Shown in pieces: positions 1 through 7,620 of a stretch of DNA of 22,014 bases. This stretch comes from Clostridia bacterium. Lineage in GTDB: Bacteria; Bacillota; Clostridia; Christensenellales; UBA1242. Below the pieces are notes generated by a model. That model saw nothing but the letters and a program-made list of their open reading frames with translations. It did no database searches and had not been told where the DNA came from. The stretch spans positions 1 through 22,014 of the forward strand of contig JAFTJJ010000042.1 of the NCBI GenBank assembly GCA_017456465.1. Direction: 5' to 3'. The position numbers and the translations under genes are program-made. How positions within the stretch are numbered: position 1 is the stretch's first letter; each line of letters starts with the position of its first letter.

Positions 1-165
1 ATCATCGTTTGAAACACATTTCTTTTGAAAATAATCATCAAAAATATTTCCGCATTTTTGCCTGCATATTGTTGCAATCTGAGCACGACAACACTTGTTT
101 TGTTCACAAAAACACAATTCTTGATTCTTTTTTAAAACATGATCATAAAACAATCGAACAAACAA
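1..165 (-). CDS. Possible cysteine-rich protein, 5' part only (runs off left edge)
   Basis: This is an open minus-strand frame after a stop at 169-171, starting at a TTG and staying open to the window edge for 55 codons. The peptide has eight cysteines, including CFC at residues 18-20 and a CC pair at 25-26, in a mostly polar background (KKNQELCFCEQNKCC). No family was recognised. There is no good ribosome binding site, and a plus-strand frame of similar length also spans the region (9-227). It lies downstream of rimI in the same direction, where tsaD often sits, but it does not resemble the start of TsaD. It may be non-coding. Confidence 0.2.
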   Translation of the reverse strand, partial: MFVRLFYDHVLKKNQELCFCEQNKCCRAQIATICRQKCGNIFDDYFQKKCVSNDD

Positions 166-225
166 TTCTCAAAAATCCGTTTTCTGCAATATTTTCATTA
201 AAAACACGGGTTTTGTTGTGTTTTT

Positions 226-257
226 AACGCAAAATGTTAATCATTTTGCGTTTTTTT
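226..257 (+). terminator. Rho-independent terminator overlapping the 3' end of rimI, plus orientation
   Basis: An 11-bp perfect stem (AACGCAAAATG with CATTTTGCGTT, loop TTAAT) is followed on the plus strand by a run of seven T. On the minus strand the hairpin is followed by AAAAACAC, so it works properly only for plus-strand transcription. Its right arm encodes the last codons of rimI. It implies a plus-strand transcript entering from the left, whose 3' end could include the frame ending at 227. Confidence 0.5.
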
Positions 258-702
258 CAATATCATATTCCATAATTATTGCAGCATTTTCCCCATAATA
301 TTTTTCGCGTTTTGAAATTGGAACAAAGCCAAACTTTGCATACAATCCAATGGCCGGTTTGTTGGTTTCATCAACTTCCAAAAACATTTTTGTTGATCCT
401 TTCAAAGCTGCTGAGAGAACTGCTGATCTGAGCATAAGCTCACCATAGCCTTTCCCCCTGTGCTCAGTTTTGACTGCAATTGTGAGAAGCTCTCCATCAC
501 CAGAAATGTTCATTGTTCCATAATAGCCAATCACATTTTTCTTTTCATCAACAAGAACAAAATAGCTGTAAACTTCTGATCTTGAAATGCAATTTAAGAA
601 ATCAGATCTTGACTCTTTTCCAAAACTTTCTTTTTGAATTTTGAGGACATCGTCAAGACTTTCCTCTGTCATGGCTTCAAGCCTAACGTTTGGCTGTTCC
701 AT
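241..702 (-). CDS. rimI: Ribosomal-protein-alanine N-acetyltransferase RimI (GNAT family)
   Basis: A 153-residue GNAT acetyltransferase. The family uses acetyl-CoA to acetylate the N-terminal alanine of ribosomal protein S18 in the cytoplasm. Visible features are the acetyl-CoA pyrophosphate loop HRGKGYG (81-87) after the strand LLTIAVKTE, then FLEVDETNKPAIGLYAKFGF (107-126) with the usual Glu, Asn and Tyr, and a C-terminal RxKYY (132-136) typical of RimI. Length is normal. The ATG at 702 has an AGAGGAG site about 10 nt upstream. It overlaps the end of tsaB by 20 nt, so the two are translationally linked. A tsaB-rimI pairing is common in Firmicutes. The assignment to RimI rather than a generic GNAT protein rests on motifs plus this neighbourhood. 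Confidence 0.88.
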   Translation of the reverse strand: MEQPNVRLEAMTEESLDDVLKIQKESFGKESRSDFLNCISRSEVYSYFVLVDEKKNVIGYYGTMNISGDGELLTIAVKTEHRGKGYGELMLRSAVLSAALKGSTKMFLEVDETNKPAIGLYAKFGFVPISKREKYYGENAAIIMEYDIEKNAK

Positions 703-1324
703 TTTTGATTTTCTCCTCTCTTTGAATTTCTGCTTGCGAAGCTCTCAAATAAACTGGTTCAACACTCCTCTTTTCAAGGGTGTTTTTCATGAATTTTTGA
801 ATGACATTTTCAGGCAAAAGATCTTGAATAATCACACTCACTCCTTCCGCCTTGAACTTTTCTGCAAGCTTGTTGCTCGCTGCAACGATCGTCTTTCCTT
901 CCAAGCGAGCAAACGCACCAAGTTCATTCACTGTCAAACATTTCATTTGACGCTTTTGTTTGTCTTGCCACTCAGCATAAACAAAGTTGGAGAATCCGGT
1001 AACAACGCGGCACATGTCACCAGATAATTTATCATATTCAAACATGTCAAATGTTGTGAATGGAACAATGCGCGGATTCCCTGTTCTCGTGAGCCCAAAG
1101 ACAAGCGCCATGCTTGCCCTAATCCCAGTGAAACTTCCAGGCCCAACATTCAAAAGAATGTTGTCAACTTCAGAAAAATCACGCATGCCAATCTTTTGCT
1201 TGATCATTTTCAAAATGTCTTCAGATTGAACTGAACAAATCTCGCATTTTTCAGAAATCTTTTTGTCTCCGTCAAACACCTCAACAATCAAATCCTCAGT
1301 CGCACTAATCACCAAATTCAACAT
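683..1324 (-). CDS. tsaB: tRNA threonylcarbamoyladenosine biosynthesis protein TsaB
   Basis: An ASKHA-fold protein that acts with TsaD and TsaE in transferring the threonylcarbamoyl group to A37 of ANN-decoding tRNAs. The hallmark GPGSFTGIRASMA is present in full, followed by LVFGLTRTGNPRIVPFTTFDMF, which matches the family. From the ATG at 1324 (MLNLVISAT) the product has 213 residues, close to the usual length. An ATG two codons earlier (1330) is an alternative: AAGGAG at 1335-1340 lies 4 nt before it and 10 nt before 1324. A longer frame to 1402 has no ribosome site and an atypical N-terminus. The usual DTS near residue 7 reads SAT here, a mild divergence. tsaE lies about 220 nt upstream, with no clear promoter in the AT-rich gap, and rimI overlaps downstream. 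Confidence 0.88.
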   Translation of the reverse strand: MLNLVISATEDLIVEVFDGDKKISEKCEICSVQSEDILKMIKQKIGMRDFSEVDNILLNVGPGSFTGIRASMALVFGLTRTGNPRIVPFTTFDMFEYDKLSGDMCRVVTGFSNFVYAEWQDKQKRQMKCLTVNELGAFARLEGKTIVAASNKLAEKFKAEGVSVIIQDLLPENVIQKFMKNTLEKRSVEPVYLRASQAEIQREEKIKNGTAKR

Positions 1325-1547
1325 AAACATCCATCTCCTTTCTTTTGTTTTCTTTCTTGAAAAACTCAAAAACAAACACTTCAACCATTCGCCAAAAAAC
1401 AAAAATTTGTTTCAAAAAACTCGATTCATTCAATCATCAAAGCACAACCAATCAAACACATTAAAAATTTGAAAAGTCTTTTTTCAGCATTGTTTTGAAA
1501 ATTTGTCCATTTTGATTTTTAGGGGTCTGATCACACACACACCATGA

Positions 1548-1970
1548 CTAATCCTCAACCACAATTTCACGCTTTGTGTCAGACACTTTCTTGATTGAAA
1601 CTTTCACCACTTGGAGATCTTCTCCCAAAACCTCAGGCGCACGCGCTGGCCATTCAATAATGTTCACCGCATCTGAATAAAGGTATTCAAAAATGCCAAT
1701 GTTCTCAAGCTCCCCCACAGACTCAATGCGATAAAAATCAAAATGATTGACTTTTGTTTTGCCTTGATACTCGTTGACAATTGTGAAAGTTGGACTGGTC
1801 ACAGCATAACTTTCTCCAGTGAGCGCCTTCACAATTCCAGAAGCCACAACCGTTTTCCCTGCCCCAAGATCACCGTCCAAAAGCACACAGTCGCCGCTTT
1901 TGAGAGTTTCTGCAACCAACTCTCCGACCCTTCTGGTTTCATCCGCACTGCTCGTAATATACTTTTTCAT
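1548..1970 (-). CDS. tsaE: tRNA threonylcarbamoyladenosine biosynthesis ATPase TsaE
   Basis: A P-loop ATPase of 140 residues that drives turnover of the TsaB-TsaD complex in t6A synthesis. The Walker A motif GDLGAGKT is at 33-40. The family signature TSPTFTIVNEY follows at 58-68, then HFDFYRI (76-82) and IIEWPARAPEVL near the C-terminus, all characteristic of TsaE. The start at 1970 is the only sensible ATG; an AGGAAGGA purine stretch lies about 12 nt upstream, which is a long spacing. It is the first gene of a tsaE-tsaB-rimI group. Upstream lies AT-rich sequence and the palindrome at 2116-2244. Confidence 0.92.
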   Translation of the reverse strand: MKKYITSSADETRRVGELVAETLKSGDCVLLDGDLGAGKTVVASGIVKALTGESYAVTSPTFTIVNEYQGKTKVNHFDFYRIESVGELENIGIFEYLYSDAVNIIEWPARAPEVLGEDLQVVKVSIKKVSDTKREIVVED

Positions 1971-2115
1971 ACAATATAACCATCCTTCCTTTCAATTTAA
2001 AACAGAAATTTTTTTCATGTTTAATAAACTATCAAATTCTATTCTTAATTTTAATGTATATTTAACAACGAATAAAAACTTATATGTTTTCTCATTCTCT
2101 CTCTATTATATCTCT

Positions 2116-2244
2116 AATTTAAGTCATAGTTTGCACAAAGCGCAAAGCAACAAGAAATTTTTTGCGATGCCCTATACTAACGTATTGGGTTCGTGAAAAA
2201 TTTTGAAGTTCGTGCAGCGATTTGTGTGAAATATGACTTAAATT
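2116..2244. repeat. 129-bp imperfect palindrome with 13-bp perfect terminal inverted repeats (MITE-like)
   Basis: The ends are AATTTAAGTCATA (2116-2128) and its exact reverse complement (2232-2244). The centre (2170-2189) is another near-palindrome, CCC-T-ATAC-TAAC-GTAT-T-GGG, symmetric about the same midpoint (2180). Between centre and ends the arms match only partly, with about 10 of 15 positions next to the termini. This is the shape of a miniature inverted-repeat element or a long intergenic hairpin. The right terminal repeat contains the deoC stop codon. No second copy was found in the window, and no clear target duplication. Confidence 0.6.
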
Positions 2245-2933
2245 ATTCGTGACGTGCCAACGCGTGCCACTCCCACTCGAAACAAATTTTCGGCTTGAGC
2301 CTTGGTCTTGATTCCGCCAGATGCTTTCACAAGAACGCCCGTTCTGTTTGTGAGCGTGATGAGCTTTTCAACAGTCTCAATGTCCGCACCAAGTGGCGCA
2401 TAACCAGTGCTTGTCATGATGTAGTCAACACGTGCTTTAACGAGTGCATGCACAACTTTTTCAATTTCCTCAGGCGACAAATATGCCGTTTCAATGATGG
2501 CTTTGACCACCACTTTTCGCTTGAGCCTCACAATGCGTTGCATCTCGTGCTTGACATAACCAAAGTCGCCGTCCTTGATTTTCCCAATTGCCACCACAAC
2601 ATCAAGCTCATCTGCGCCAGATCTGATTGCATCCTTTGCTTCTGCAATCTTTGATTTCGTGGTCGACCCCCCAAGCGGAAAGCCAATCACAGTTCCAAGC
2701 TTCAATGTTCCTGAAAGCTTTTGATCAATATAATCACGAGCGAACCTCACATGAACTGGTGACACAATCGCCGCATAGTAACGATTGTCACACGCAATGT
2801 CAAGCATGCTCTTGATGTCTTTTTCAGTTGCCCGAGGATCAACAAGTGTGAAGTCAATGCCAGATCCAGGATCATCCAAAACATTCACATCAAAGATGTC
2901 TTCAGCAACCTTGTTTTTTGCAAATAATTTCAT
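2238..2933 (-). CDS. deoC: Deoxyribose-phosphate aldolase DeoC
   Basis: A class I aldolase that splits 2-deoxyribose 5-phosphate into glyceraldehyde 3-phosphate and acetaldehyde in deoxynucleoside breakdown. By alignment to the family, the catalytic residues are Asp111 (ELDVVVAIG), the Schiff-base Lys144 (VVVKAIIETAYL) and Lys203 (VKASGGIKT). VIGFPLGGSTT (82-92) is also typical. The ATG at 2933 is chosen because AAGGAGG lies 7 nt upstream; a longer frame to 2978 lacks this. Oddities: the usual IDHTLLKP reads IDFTLVDP, the Lys before TSTG is Met173, and the protein ends abruptly at GTSRII (231 residues). The usual tail after GAS/GTS is lost because the stop codon lies in the inverted repeat of the adjacent palindrome. 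It follows the phosphorylase gene by 37 nt, probably in one transcript. Confidence 0.9.
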   Translation of the reverse strand: MKLFAKNKVAEDIFDVNVLDDPGSGIDFTLVDPRATEKDIKSMLDIACDNRYYAAIVSPVHVRFARDYIDQKLSGTLKLGTVIGFPLGGSTTKSKIAEAKDAIRSGADELDVVVAIGKIKDGDFGYVKHEMQRIVRLKRKVVVKAIIETAYLSPEEIEKVVHALVKARVDYIMTSTGYAPLGADIETVEKLITLTNRTGVLVKASGGIKTKAQAENLFRVGVARVGTSRII

Positions 2934-2970
2934 TTTCGTGCCTCCTTCACCCACCAAAATGGATGATTCA

Positions 2971-4362
2971 TCAAACAAACACTTTCACCAAAAGCTTTTC
3001 GCGTCTTGGCTTTTGAGCTTTCACACAAATTGATGATCGAATTTCTGGAAGAGCAAGCGGAAAGTTTTGGTTGTCAAAACTGTAATGCACTCTTGCGATT
3101 TTGTCACCTTGCTTGACTCTTGTTCCTTCACGAACCAACATCACAATGCCCGCATTCTTGTCAAAATCTTTGTCACCGTCACCTGCAAGAGTGAGATAAC
3201 TCTTGCAAAGCGCAGGGGCATTGATGTCAGCAAGGAACCCGTCTTCATCGGCTTCAATGAAACTTGTTGCAATCCCCTCAAGCACCGACACTTTTGTGTT
3301 CACGGACTCAAAAGTGCCACCAAACGCAAGCACAATTTGCTTGAACTTTGAAAGCGCCGAACCAGACAAAACTGCACCGTCAAACATTTCACCCGCATCT
3401 GATCGCCCCTTTGCTTTTCCTGACAAAATGAGTGCGACCTCAACAATTTCTTTTGCAATGCTCATCATGTCGCTTGAAAAGTACGCGTCCCCTGATGTGA
3501 GCGACCTGATCACTTCCTTGATCTCATGAATGCCACCAATGCTTGCCGATGTTGGCTGACTCATTGCACTCACCACACATGCAGGCAAAAGCCCTGCTTT
3601 TTTTGATGCTTCAACCAAAAATTTGCCAAGCTTATAGGCATCATCGGTGGATTTGACGAGCCCACCTTCTCCACACTTCACATCAAAAATCACAATGCTC
3701 GCCCCAAGCGCAATCTTCTTTGAAAGAAATGACACAGCAAGCATTGGAATTGAAGGAACAGCAAACTTCTTCATGATCATCAAAAGCTCTCTGTCTGCTG
3801 GAGCAATTTGTCCATTGTTTTCAAGAATCGAACACCCAATCTCTTCTGCAATCTGAATAAATTTTTTCTCGCCAACATCGGCATCAAAACCGTCAAACAT
3901 CTTGAGCTTTGAAATTGTGCCACCAAAAGAACTGTACTTCGTGTTTGCAACCTTCAATGTCTTGACCCCAAGAGAAGCAAGCACACTCATGACAACAAGA
4001 GACACACAGTCGCCAACATAACCCGCATTGTCTTTTGCCACACAGTCACCAATCTTTTTTGAAACCTCAAGCATTTTCCCAGACCTTGCAATGGCAAAAG
4101 AAAGATCCACAGCTTCACTCACACAAAAATTCTTGACATTCAATGTCTCCAAAAATTCAACAAGTGTCTGATTTTTTGATCCATCATCTGCAATAATCTT
4201 TGCAAGCGTCTCAGTGTCTTCGTGAGTGAAAACTTGCCCCGACTTCTTTTTTGCGATCAACAACTCAAGTTCTTCCATATCAATTTCAACCAATCCTTTT
4301 TCTTTCCCGAGCTCACAATTTTCTTCCCCAAGCTCCAGACAAACAAGGGCAAGACAAAACAT
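2971..4362 (-). CDS. deoA: Divergent thymidine/pyrimidine-nucleoside phosphorylase
   Basis: A homologue of thymidine phosphorylase, which converts (deoxy)thymidine and phosphate to base and deoxyribose 1-phosphate. The whole three-part architecture can be followed: N-terminal helices (MEELELLIAKKKSGQ, 29-43), the alpha/beta domain with IAPADRELLMIMKK (186-199), FDVKCGEGGLVKS (226-238) and MSQPTSASIGGIHEIKEVI, and a C-terminal domain ending RVHYSFDNQN. However, the phosphate-binding DKHSTGGVGD reads KDNAGYVGD (110-118), and SGRGLGHTGGT, whose Arg contacts the pyrimidine in the family, reads ANTKYSSFGGT (139-149). It may therefore have lost or changed activity. The start at 4362 is supported by a promoter just upstream and AGGG 5 nt before the ATG; Met29 (4278) is an alternative that better matches the usual N-terminus. 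Pairing with deoC supports a role in deoxynucleoside catabolism. Confidence 0.75.
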   Translation of the reverse strand: MFCLALVCLELGEENCELGKEKGLVEIDMEELELLIAKKKSGQVFTHEDTETLAKIIADDGSKNQTLVEFLETLNVKNFCVSEAVDLSFAIARSGKMLEVSKKIGDCVAKDNAGYVGDCVSLVVMSVLASLGVKTLKVANTKYSSFGGTISKLKMFDGFDADVGEKKFIQIAEEIGCSILENNGQIAPADRELLMIMKKFAVPSIPMLAVSFLSKKIALGASIVIFDVKCGEGGLVKSTDDAYKLGKFLVEASKKAGLLPACVVSAMSQPTSASIGGIHEIKEVIRSLTSGDAYFSSDMMSIAKEIVEVALILSGKAKGRSDAGEMFDGAVLSGSALSKFKQIVLAFGGTFESVNTKVSVLEGIATSFIEADEDGFLADINAPALCKSYLTLAGDGDKDFDKNAGIVMLVREGTRVKQGDKIARVHYSFDNQNFPLALPEIRSSICVKAQKPRREKLLVKVFV

Positions 4363-4383
4363 AATAACCCTAGTATATTATTT

Positions 4384-4412
4384 ATTATAAATAAAGTAAA
4401 AAATTTTATCAA
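4384..4412 (-). promoter_or_regulatory. Sigma-A promoter for the phosphorylase-deoC unit
   Basis: On the minus strand TTGATA (-35, 4407-4412) and TATAAT (-10, 4384-4389) are separated by exactly 17 nt. A start of transcription about 7 nt downstream would give a leader of only about 15 nt before the ATG at 4362, with AGGG as its weak ribosome site. Confidence 0.7.
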
Positions 4413-4511
4413 GCAATTTTCATGCTGCCACGACATATTTCTTGGGTTAAAAAAAATTGAGAGCGTCAATAATTATGAAACAAAAAAAACAAAGGAGAAA
4501 GTCTTAACTTC

Positions 4512-5297
4512 ATGCAAAAAAGCAAACTTGCATCACTTCTCGATGCCATCATAATCGCAGGATCAACCCTCGTCCTCATTCTCATGCTTTCCACACACAT
4601 CACCAGAAACCTCATTCCAAGACTTGGGATTTCATGCATTTTTGCTGTCTTGGTTTTTCATGCTTGCATCAAACGCGACAGACGAAAATATCAAAACTTG
4701 CAACTCAAACTCCAAGAGGAAAAACACCTCAAAAACTGCATTTTGCACTTGAATTTCATGAAAAACACAGCAAGAACCCAGTTTTTGTCTGAAATTTTTG
4801 AAAATTACAAAAAATCAAACAATCTTTCATCTGTCTCATTTTTTTATGATCTTGCAGCAGACACAACATCTTCCGAAACACTTTCTCAAGTCCTCTCACT
4901 TGTTCAAAGCAACAATGATGAAGCCTGCATTCTCCTCACTCATGAACTTTCAAAATCAGCAGAAGAACTTTTCTCTTATGCCACACCAAACTTAAAAACA
5001 AAACTCATGATCATGCAACCGCCCAAGCTCTATGCTTTGATGAAACAGCAAAATAATTTCCCAGTGCAAATGAACACGACTCCAAACAAATTCAGCATGA
5101 AAAAATTTCTTTCACTCTTTTCTGGTGCTCTTTCAAGACCCAGAGCCAAACAATACTTCTTGCTTTCAAGCATCTTTTTTTTCTCGTCATATGTCCTTCC
5201 TTTCAAAACTTATTACCAAATCTTTGCAGCAATTGCCCTCGCCCTTGGCTCAATCTCTCTTCTCTTTGGCAAGCCCAAAGCAAAACTCACTTCATAA
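4512..5297 (+). CDS. Unknown membrane protein with two N-terminal and two C-terminal helices
   Basis: A 261-residue protein not recognised as any family. Two hydrophobic segments lie at about 11-28 (DAIIIAGSTLVLILML) and 38-53. A charged helical stretch follows at 54-74 (KRDRRKYQNLQLKLQEEKHLKN), then a soluble region of about 135 residues, and two more hydrophobic segments at 214-231 and 233-252 before a basic tail (KPKAKL). The likely topology has both termini and the central region inside. The ATG at 4512 has AAAGGAG about 14 nt upstream, which is unusually far. The gene is divergent from the phosphorylase unit and convergent with the lipoprotein, sharing a terminator at 5337-5371. It is one of only two plus-strand genes here. 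Confidence 0.65.
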   Translation: MQKSKLASLLDAIIIAGSTLVLILMLSTHITRNLIPRLGISCIFAVLVFHACIKRDRRKYQNLQLKLQEEKHLKNCILHLNFMKNTARTQFLSEIFENYKKSNNLSSVSFFYDLAADTTSSETLSQVLSLVQSNNDEACILLTHELSKSAEELFSYATPNLKTKLMIMQPPKLYALMKQQNNFPVQMNTTPNKFSMKKFLSLFSGALSRPRAKQYFLLSSIFFFSSYVLPFKTYYQIFAAIALALGSISLLFGKPKAKLTS

Positions 5298-5336
5298 AAC
5301 CCAAACCTTGATCACGCCCCACCAATTTCCCCACAC

Positions 5337-5371
5337 AAAAAAAACCACCAGATTTGCCTGATGGTTTTTTT
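5337..5371. terminator. Bidirectional terminator between the membrane protein and the lipoprotein
   Basis: AAAACCA-C-CAG pairs with CTG-A-TGGTTTT around the loop ATTTGC, with one mismatch. An A-run lies on the left and seven T on the right, so it can end transcription from both the plus gene ending at 5297 and the minus gene ending at 5394. Confidence 0.8.
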
Positions 5372-5393
5372 GTTTCAACAATCATTTTGAAGA

Positions 5394-7430
5394 TTAGTCT
5401 GCAACAATCACAATTTTGAATAATCTTGGTGTCGTGCTACCGTCATCCCAGATTGTGCTTGTTTTGTTTGCAAGGTCGTACATAACAACGAAAGTTTTCC
5501 CAGCGACATTATTGTCACCACCTAAAACAAAACATCCGTCAAGACCAACCATTGCGCCTTGCTCTTTGATTTTGCTTTCAAGTTCATTTTTCGTGAGGCT
5601 CAGATCTTCCTCACTCAGCTCATAACTCCAAACATTCACCCAACTTTCTTCAAAGAGAATGTCTTTTTCAATTGCAAGAATGCTGCCCAAATTGTAAGTT
5701 TCAAGACTTGCATCAAACACATCAAACACAATTTCAATTGGAGTCTCGAAATAATCAACACCACTCTGTGCATCCACATACTCAGGAGAAGCAATGTCTG
5801 CTTTTTGATTTATAAAATAAGTCACACTCAAAGGCTCTGATGAGAAGTGCACACCATCAAGTTTCCACCCAAAGTGCGGACTGCTCAAAGCAACATGAGC
5901 ATTATATGGCTGTTCACTGTACTCAGTTTCATCAAAACCAACAAACTCATAACAACCATAGCTATAATTGTGCATTAAATGTTGCATGATTTCTTTTGGT
6001 GACGCAAGAATGTCTTGTGTGCCATAAATTTGATACTTATCGCCATAAGTGAACGCAAAAGTATTGTCACCAATAACATATTTGCCTGCAAGATTTCCAC
6101 CCATGTCAGTGCTCACATTCGGAACAAGGATGTTCAAATACTTAACCATTTTCACGTCAGTTTTGTACACTTTTGAACAATCATAATAAAATCCCTCTGA
6201 AATTGCATCAATTGCCTTGTAATAAATTGGGATCACTATTGATGTTCCATTTTTGTATTGCAACACATCTGCATAGTCCACAAGTTCAATGTTTGCCCCA
6301 GCCTCAACATCACAAATGACTGTTCCATCAGCGTTCAAAAACACCCACTCATCCATGCTCACACTGTGATCCTTGAGACCAACAAAGTGGTATTCAGTGC
6401 CAATCTTGACAGCATGAACTTTCACAGAATCAACAGACATCCAATCGTCCATAATTCTCCAGTTTCCATTTTCAAAAACATATGGGAAACAGTCAAATTG
6501 ATGATCGTCAACAGTGCTTATCTCATCTCTCCATGAAAACTCTTCATAAGTGAATGCATCGCGGCCACTGGCAGAATCCGAGTGATCAAGCCTTTTGCCT
6601 TCCACAAAATTTTGCACAAGTTCAATTGGCTTGATTGTGAGCGTTGCAAATTCGTGAACAAAGCCATCCCCGTCTTCGCCATACTGCCTGTTGTTCCAGT
6701 CAGGAACATAGGCAAACACATAATATGTCCCAGCGCCTTTAATTGAGTTGATCTGATCTGTTGAAAAAGCTTGACTTTCCTTGATGAAAGCCTTTTTCTC
6801 TGCAGTTGTTCCAAGCGCATCAAAAACATCTTTTTCAATCATCGCCCATTGCAATTGGTCAACATATTCATAGTCACCGCTCAAATTTTCCACGTCAAAT
6901 CGAACGTGCTTTTCTGGGTCTTCTTCTCGCTCATTATTGTTCCAGATCATTTCCGCAGAATAAGAATATTGCTCACCATCAAAAATGCGAACCTTGCAAT
7001 TGGTCACTGTGATTGGAGAAATCACAACAGAAAAATTCAAAGTAATCAAATTGACATTGTCTGTCAAAGTGAATTCATAAGTTGACACGGCATCACTTGT
7101 CGTGCTTCCTGTGTCATTTGTCCAAAAATTTGGGATTGAATAATTTTCGCCACCCCATACATTACGCCACATAACACTAACATCAAAATTGCTCAATGGA
7201 ATGGTCTCATTTTTTGAAGGATCAGACCAGTTGCTCTTGATTTCAACATCACCCTCAGTTATTGCATCTTCTCCCCACACACACTCAAATGTGGTTGTTT
7301 TCACACCATTAATGAAAACATCATAACCATTGAGGACTGGTTCTCCTCCACCCATGCAGGCAGAAAATATAATTGCACATGGCAAAATCAAACATGCCAT
7401 AATCAGAAAAGTCAGAAATTTCTTTTTCAT
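5394..7430 (-). CDS. Large secreted lipoprotein with Ig-like/MBG-type modules, function unknown
   Basis: A 678-residue protein with a lipoprotein signal: MKKKFLTFLIMACLILPCAI, then IFSAC with the lipidated Cys25, so it is expected to be anchored on the outer face of the membrane. The rest is acidic, rich in aromatic residues and predicted to be beta-rich. The segment YEFTLTDNVNLITLNFSVV-ISPITV (about 115-140) and a later FATLTIKPIELV look like the ends of bacterial Ig-like/MBG modules. No catalytic motif, sortase signal or cell-wall repeat was seen. The start at 7430 has GGAGG 4 nt upstream. It appears monocistronic, bounded by terminators at 5337-5371 and 7530-7561. Such proteins are often cell-surface adhesins or binding proteins; that is inference only. 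Confidence 0.75.
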   Translation of the reverse strand: MKKKFLTFLIMACLILPCAIIFSACMGGGEPVLNGYDVFINGVKTTTFECVWGEDAITEGDVEIKSNWSDPSKNETIPLSNFDVSVMWRNVWGGENYSIPNFWTNDTGSTTSDAVSTYEFTLTDNVNLITLNFSVVISPITVTNCKVRIFDGEQYSYSAEMIWNNNEREEDPEKHVRFDVENLSGDYEYVDQLQWAMIEKDVFDALGTTAEKKAFIKESQAFSTDQINSIKGAGTYYVFAYVPDWNNRQYGEDGDGFVHEFATLTIKPIELVQNFVEGKRLDHSDSASGRDAFTYEEFSWRDEISTVDDHQFDCFPYVFENGNWRIMDDWMSVDSVKVHAVKIGTEYHFVGLKDHSVSMDEWVFLNADGTVICDVEAGANIELVDYADVLQYKNGTSIVIPIYYKAIDAISEGFYYDCSKVYKTDVKMVKYLNILVPNVSTDMGGNLAGKYVIGDNTFAFTYGDKYQIYGTQDILASPKEIMQHLMHNYSYGCYEFVGFDETEYSEQPYNAHVALSSPHFGWKLDGVHFSSEPLSVTYFINQKADIASPEYVDAQSGVDYFETPIEIVFDVFDASLETYNLGSILAIEKDILFEESWVNVWSYELSEEDLSLTKNELESKIKEQGAMVGLDGCFVLGGDNNVAGKTFVVMYDLANKTSTIWDDGSTTPRLFKIVIVAD

Positions 7431-7529
7431 ACATCCTCCAAATTTATAACAACTATTTTATATTTCAAGTATAACACACGACATCATTTCTTGTCTCATT
7501 TTTTGAAAGACAAATTCGATTTTCACATA

Positions 7530-7561
7530 AAAAAATCAGGAAATGAAATCCTGATTTTTTA
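7530..7561 (-). terminator. Terminator of the pheS-pheT-TMEM164-like operon
   Basis: AAAAATCAGGA pairs perfectly with TCCTGATTTTT around a 7-nt loop. On the minus strand it is followed by a run of seven T. It lies about 60 nt after the stop of the gene ending at 7621. The flanking A and T runs would also allow plus-strand function, but no plus-strand gene precedes it. Confidence 0.8.
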
Positions 7562-7620
7562 AAATGTTCACATAACTTTTCCAATTCAAGTCAAAACAAT
7601 TGAATGTCGCAATCATTTTT

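Noticed and set aside
9..227. Plus-strand 72-codon frame at the left edge
   Set aside because: It begins with TTG, lacks a ribosome site and has no recognisable sequence. It is open to the edge, so it could be the end of a gene, but the evidence is limited to the terminator after it.
1331..1402. N-terminal extension of TsaB
   Set aside because: The added residues do not resemble the family, and the AAGGAG site lies inside the extension just before the preferred start.
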